Positions 60,305 through 64,000 of a DNA stretch of 64,000 nt are shown here, piece after piece. Position 1 is the stretch's first letter; every line of letters starts with the position of its first letter. This DNA is from Papaver somniferum (Eukaryota > Streptophyta > Magnoliopsida > Ranunculales > Papaveraceae). The notes below the pieces were generated by a model, which saw only the letters and a program-made list of their open reading frames with translations, made no database searches and was not told where the DNA came from. The translations under genes and the position numbers were made by a program. The DNA lies in the NCBI RefSeq assembly GCF_003573695.1, contig NC_039359.1, forward strand, positions 157,162,210-157,226,209, in the 5' to 3' direction.

Positions 60305-61080
60305 TGTTAGAGCATTGCTCGGTTGAACCCACCATGTGTTGGTATGTCAAGTGTTGTTGTCATATTTTAGTGAATCAAAACTCATATTAAGAGTCGCTTG
60401 ATTTGTACTAGAGTTATACTTCGTATAGGTTAGCTTGAAAGGTTTAGGATATGGGACATTACAAGTATTGCGAAGTCTTAAAGATGTGAAGAAGTACGGA
60501 GCTACAACACAATGATCATTCTTCCACTTGAGGTTAGTGATATTTGACTTGAACTGTTCCATTCCCTATCGTATCTTTCAAGTCGTGCATATTGAAAACA
60601 TAACTACGAAGCATGTTTGAACTCTAGATAGACATAGTATTAAGGAATACAATACGAGGTTTATTGCTTAACCATTAAACTTTGTAGATAAGACATCGCC
60701 ATAATCATTTGAATGCTATTGTGATTATGTATGGGTATAAGGTGAGGATTTCATTCTAGGGAACAATGCTTGCATGTGTTCTAAGGAAGTAAGTTCATAG
60801 ACTTGTTTTGTGAACCGAAAAGGAAATGGACAGGAGTTATTGGTTTTGTTATTCATTGCATATATTATGAACAACCAATATGTGTGATAAAGTAGAACCG
60901 CTCACAACTTGTTGTGTTCCTGGTAGAACTGTTCACAAAGTCCTGACTTTTGTACTGGTAGAACTTTTATTTGTAAAACCAATCTTAACTAATCACCTTG
61001 GTATGTATCGGTTATGCAACTTCCAAATGTGTAAGGGGAACCGATCCTTGTAAGGGGAGAAGGGAACCGATCCTAGTAAG
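60305..61080 (+). repeat. Copia-type LTR, left part (split by a solo LTR)
   Basis: Starts TGTTAGAGCATTGCTCGG, a relative of the LTRs at 35695-58290 but different after the first 30 bp. It continues at 63625 after the nested insertion. GGGGAACCGATCC-like repeats start at about 61036. Confidence 0.65.
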
Positions 61081-63619
61081 TGATAGGTGTGGTAAACGCC
61101 TTGATATTTATCTATTGTTTATGTTTTCTTTGTGAGTTTTCTTATAAATTGTGTATCTTATGATTGCTTTCGAGTTTATCAGGTGCAATAGAGTCACTAG
61201 AGCAAAAAAGAAGTGGAACTAGCTCAAATCCAGGATTTCTTCCCATCATCTTGTAGAGGACAGGAAGATGAAGTCAATGGCGAAAGAACGAAGTCTTTCT
61301 AAGTACGTATGAAGAAGTTACGAACAAAACAAGAACTTGGAAGATTATAAGGGTAATATGGTCATTTTAAAGGGCAGTGCTATTAACATCCCATTGTACG
61401 TTAAGGGGCAGTCATCCTGTTAAGGGGTGACTATTTCAAAGGAACTGCTAAAGGAAGTCATGTCATTTACTGAGGGGAAGTTAGAATTCAAATAGCGTTA
61501 AGGACACCGGGCCATTCAGTTCAGGGATGCCACCATCATCTTCTTTCCCTCAACAGAACACGATGAGTTTTCCGGCCAATCTCATGTTGCCGTACTGAAG
61601 ATTAACAAGGAAGTGTTGATCGATGGAGTTGATCAGAGACTAAAGGATATGGGTTCGGATCTCGAGAAGATCATTGGGTTGTTGTTAAATGAGATGGGTC
61701 GATGACTGATTCTCGAGTTGCATGTGATGATAAACTTGAGGTTGTTGTTGCTTCCAACCACGACACTTTAGCTCGAAACAGAACGTTGTCTTGATGTAGA
61801 AGCTCATGGTGATCGAGATGAAACAGAAAGGATGAGGCTTGTGCCGGTGCTGGCCTTTGTTCGTGATGATTTCGATGCTGCTGGGAATGAGTTGATGGTT
61901 CTGTGAAGAGATGAAAGAGTAGTTGCTTCCATTGGCAGTGGTAAGAAGGAGTTGTTGATGGAGTTTGAGCATCACCGGCAATTGAAGAACAGATAAGCAG
62001 TGATGCTCGTGCTTTGCTGTGATGGATAAGAGATGAGCAGAAGATGATAACTCATTGGAAGTGATCATCATAATGGTGACGAGAAGGCGATGCTGCTGCC
62101 ATTCACGATGAAATAAGGTCAAGATGGAGCAGAAATCGAGCTGGGATTCAAATCAGTTATGACTCGGGTTTTGCTGCTGCCGTTGGCAATAAAGAAATGA
62201 AGAAGCGGCACATCGGTGCTGTTGTTCATGATAAGTTGATCAGAAAGAATTGGTTGCTCGAGCTTGGCAGATTTGGACCTCGAGCCAGACAGGGAACATG
62301 TGGCATAAAGATATCGAATTTGAACAGGATACGGAGCTAATGATGCAGTGAGTTTCGTGACCGAGAAACTAGTTGAGAAGATGAGTTTACTGTTGAGATG
62401 AATATGGAGAAGAATTTCGAGTAATGATAATATTTAACGCGGAATGGGAAAAATAAAAGTTCGGTATAACAAGGAAGTATCACAGATGGATGAGTGTTAG
62501 CGAATCAATGGCTCACACAAGCCCTACTGAATTATCAGCAAATCAGAAGTCGTGTGTATTATACTACAAAGGTCCTTGTTTCGTCGAATCGCAACACATG
62601 TGTTTCTCCAGCTTGTAAAGACTGTTGACCGACTATGAATCCTTATCAAATAAGGAATTCTGGGTGAAAGAGGGTCGGTGGAGAAGCCTATATAAGGCTT
62701 AATAGACGAGCTTCACAGGAGAACTTTTTCTTGGAGAGGGGCTTCTTCTACTTTTAGCCTAGGGTTTCGAAACATGGGTTTTCTTTTTCTTCTTGTGATA
62801 AACCCCTTTAACATGAGTACCTAGATTTTATTATTGGTTAAGGAATAAGTTGGATTTCCAAATATGGGTTTTCATTCAATAAATTAGTTTTGTCTCCATG
62901 TTTTATCGATTATGATTCACTATTTATCTTGTCTTATGATTTTAATACTTGTTTGATCGAGTCGCGAATCGTTTGATTTTGTGTTCATCTCCATTGCTAG
63001 ATTAGGATTTATTATACGCAAAAGTGATAGAATCCTGATTACAAGTAGCATGATTGTGATTATTGCTTGTAGTGATACATCCTAGTAGTCACATGTGAGT
63101 CATAACCTTTGTTAAAACGGATTAGTGCTTTTACACGTTCGTTTGCATTGATTAGTCTTATTTCATTGAACTTAGTGCTCTTAGGGAGTTAAACTTAATT
63201 GCGCTTTTACACTTTAGGTTGCTTTTTAGGAAGAATTCACATTCGCATCTTTTAATGTGTTTGTTGATGATAAGAGGAAATTAGCGGGATATTCTTGCGA
63301 TCAAGGTATCCTAGGACTTTTGATAAAAGTTGAGATTAAATTTCAATTCTAGTTATTGTTACAAATTCATGTTTGTGAATGAAAACTAATCCTTGACCAA
63401 TATCTTCATCTTATTGATTTGCTTGTTTATTTCATCATTTTCTTTTATTTTATTTTCCTTTACATAAAAATCAGAAATCCCTCGTTGTTTGTAAAGGAAA
63501 CAGAAAAAATTTGACAACCTAGATCCTCTCTGTGGGAACGATCCTTTCTTACCCTTGCTATATTATATATTTTGAGTAGTGAGAAAGTAATTTATTTTTG
63601 ACGCATACGACAGCGATCA
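61081..63619 (+). repeat. Solo LTR, 2,539 bp, Ty3 (Athila-like) type
   Basis: TGATAGGTGTGG...CAGCGATCA with target duplication GTAAG at 61076-61080 and 63620-63624. The 3' end has CCTCTCTGTGGGAACGATCC, a block typical of the LTR ends of plant Athila/Tat-type elements. No primer site or interior is present. The open frame on the minus strand (61685-62122) is His/Gln/Leu-rich and not recognised. Confidence 0.8.
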
Positions 63620-63624
63620 GTAAG

Positions 63625-64000
63625 GGGTGCAGTGCAAATAGGGGAACCGATCCTTGTCTGGGGTGCAAAAAATTTACATTGAAGAGGGGAACCGATCCTG
63701 TGAAGGGGTGCAAAACATATAAGTTAGATACCATATATATGTGGGGAACCGATCCTAGTACCTAGTCAACCATATCTTTGGAAAGCTAGCGTGACTATGC
63801 TTAGTACTCACATGGAGGTAGAACCGAAACTTGTTTTGGTAGAACCGCAAACCCATGAGTGTGATTGAATGTTTGGTTTGATCAATCACATAGTTCTAGA
63901 ACGTCAGATGAACCAATTCTAAACTTGTTTGGAAGTGTGGCAAATCGGTTTCAAGATTGTAAGTGTGAAAGAGAACTTACAAAGTAAAGATGTCGACAAA
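63625..64000 (+). repeat. Copia-type LTR, right part
   Basis: Continuation of 60305-61080 after the solo LTR; carries at least three further GGGGAACCGATCC units and GTAGAACCG motifs. Runs off the window. Confidence 0.65.

Noticed and set aside
61685..62122. 145-codon minus-strand frame (His/Gln/Leu-rich)
   Set aside because: Inside a solo LTR, low complexity, no recognisable domain; probably accidental.

Overview
This is plant nuclear DNA from a repeat-rich genome. It contains two intact, intron-bearing host genes of plant families (an IQM calmodulin-binding protein and a universal stress protein). Nearly everything else is LTR retrotransposon in various states of decay, with one LINE fragment, one hAT-type MITE and several short tandem or palindromic arrays. 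The gene families and LTR types suggest a eudicot. A poppy-family (Papaveraceae) source is my guess from the style of the repeats and is not established by the sequence. No rRNA, tRNA, CRISPR array, operon or organelle insertion was seen.

Layout. 1-4152: minus-strand 'family A' LTR element, copy 1, running off the left edge and cutting into the gag gene of a broken Ty3 chromovirus (4153-8359, +). 8360-11640: spacer upstream of the IQM gene, with a direct repeat on both sides of a LINE 3' fragment (9002-10310). 11650-15381: IQM gene, eight coding exons, with a 501-bp hAT-like MITE 15 nt after its stop codon. 16168-16830: array of TGCATAAC palindromes. 17723-22690: 'element B', an LTR element with a tRNA-Met primer site, 350-bp LTRs and a long decayed reading frame that is not gag-pol. 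23112-29341: family A copy 2 (-), with a GCTGA target duplication, in the upstream region of the USP gene (29708-31874). 32476-33251: hairpin minisatellite. 35143-39230 and 52734-58290: pieces of a Ty1/copia family whose 2.4-kb LTRs begin TGTTAGAGCA. 42540-46808: Tat-like Ty3 element reduced to gag and protease. 46809-52731: family A copy 3 (+). 58290-64000: further copia debris, with a 2,539-bp solo LTR (61081-63619, target duplication GTAAG) nested in another LTR.

The two host genes are independent and have their own promoters. Points most worth a second look: (1) family A, which in three copies carries the same roughly 600-codon frame ending in a hydrophobic segment, with no recognisable gag or pol; (2) the long unknown frame of element B, which contains internally repeated modules; (3) the structure of family A copy 2, where the primer site and leader have been replaced by a copy of the DNA outside the other LTR, including the target duplication; (4) repeated breakpoints at a primer-site-like sequence inside the copia LTR. 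All boundaries and homologies were judged by eye.
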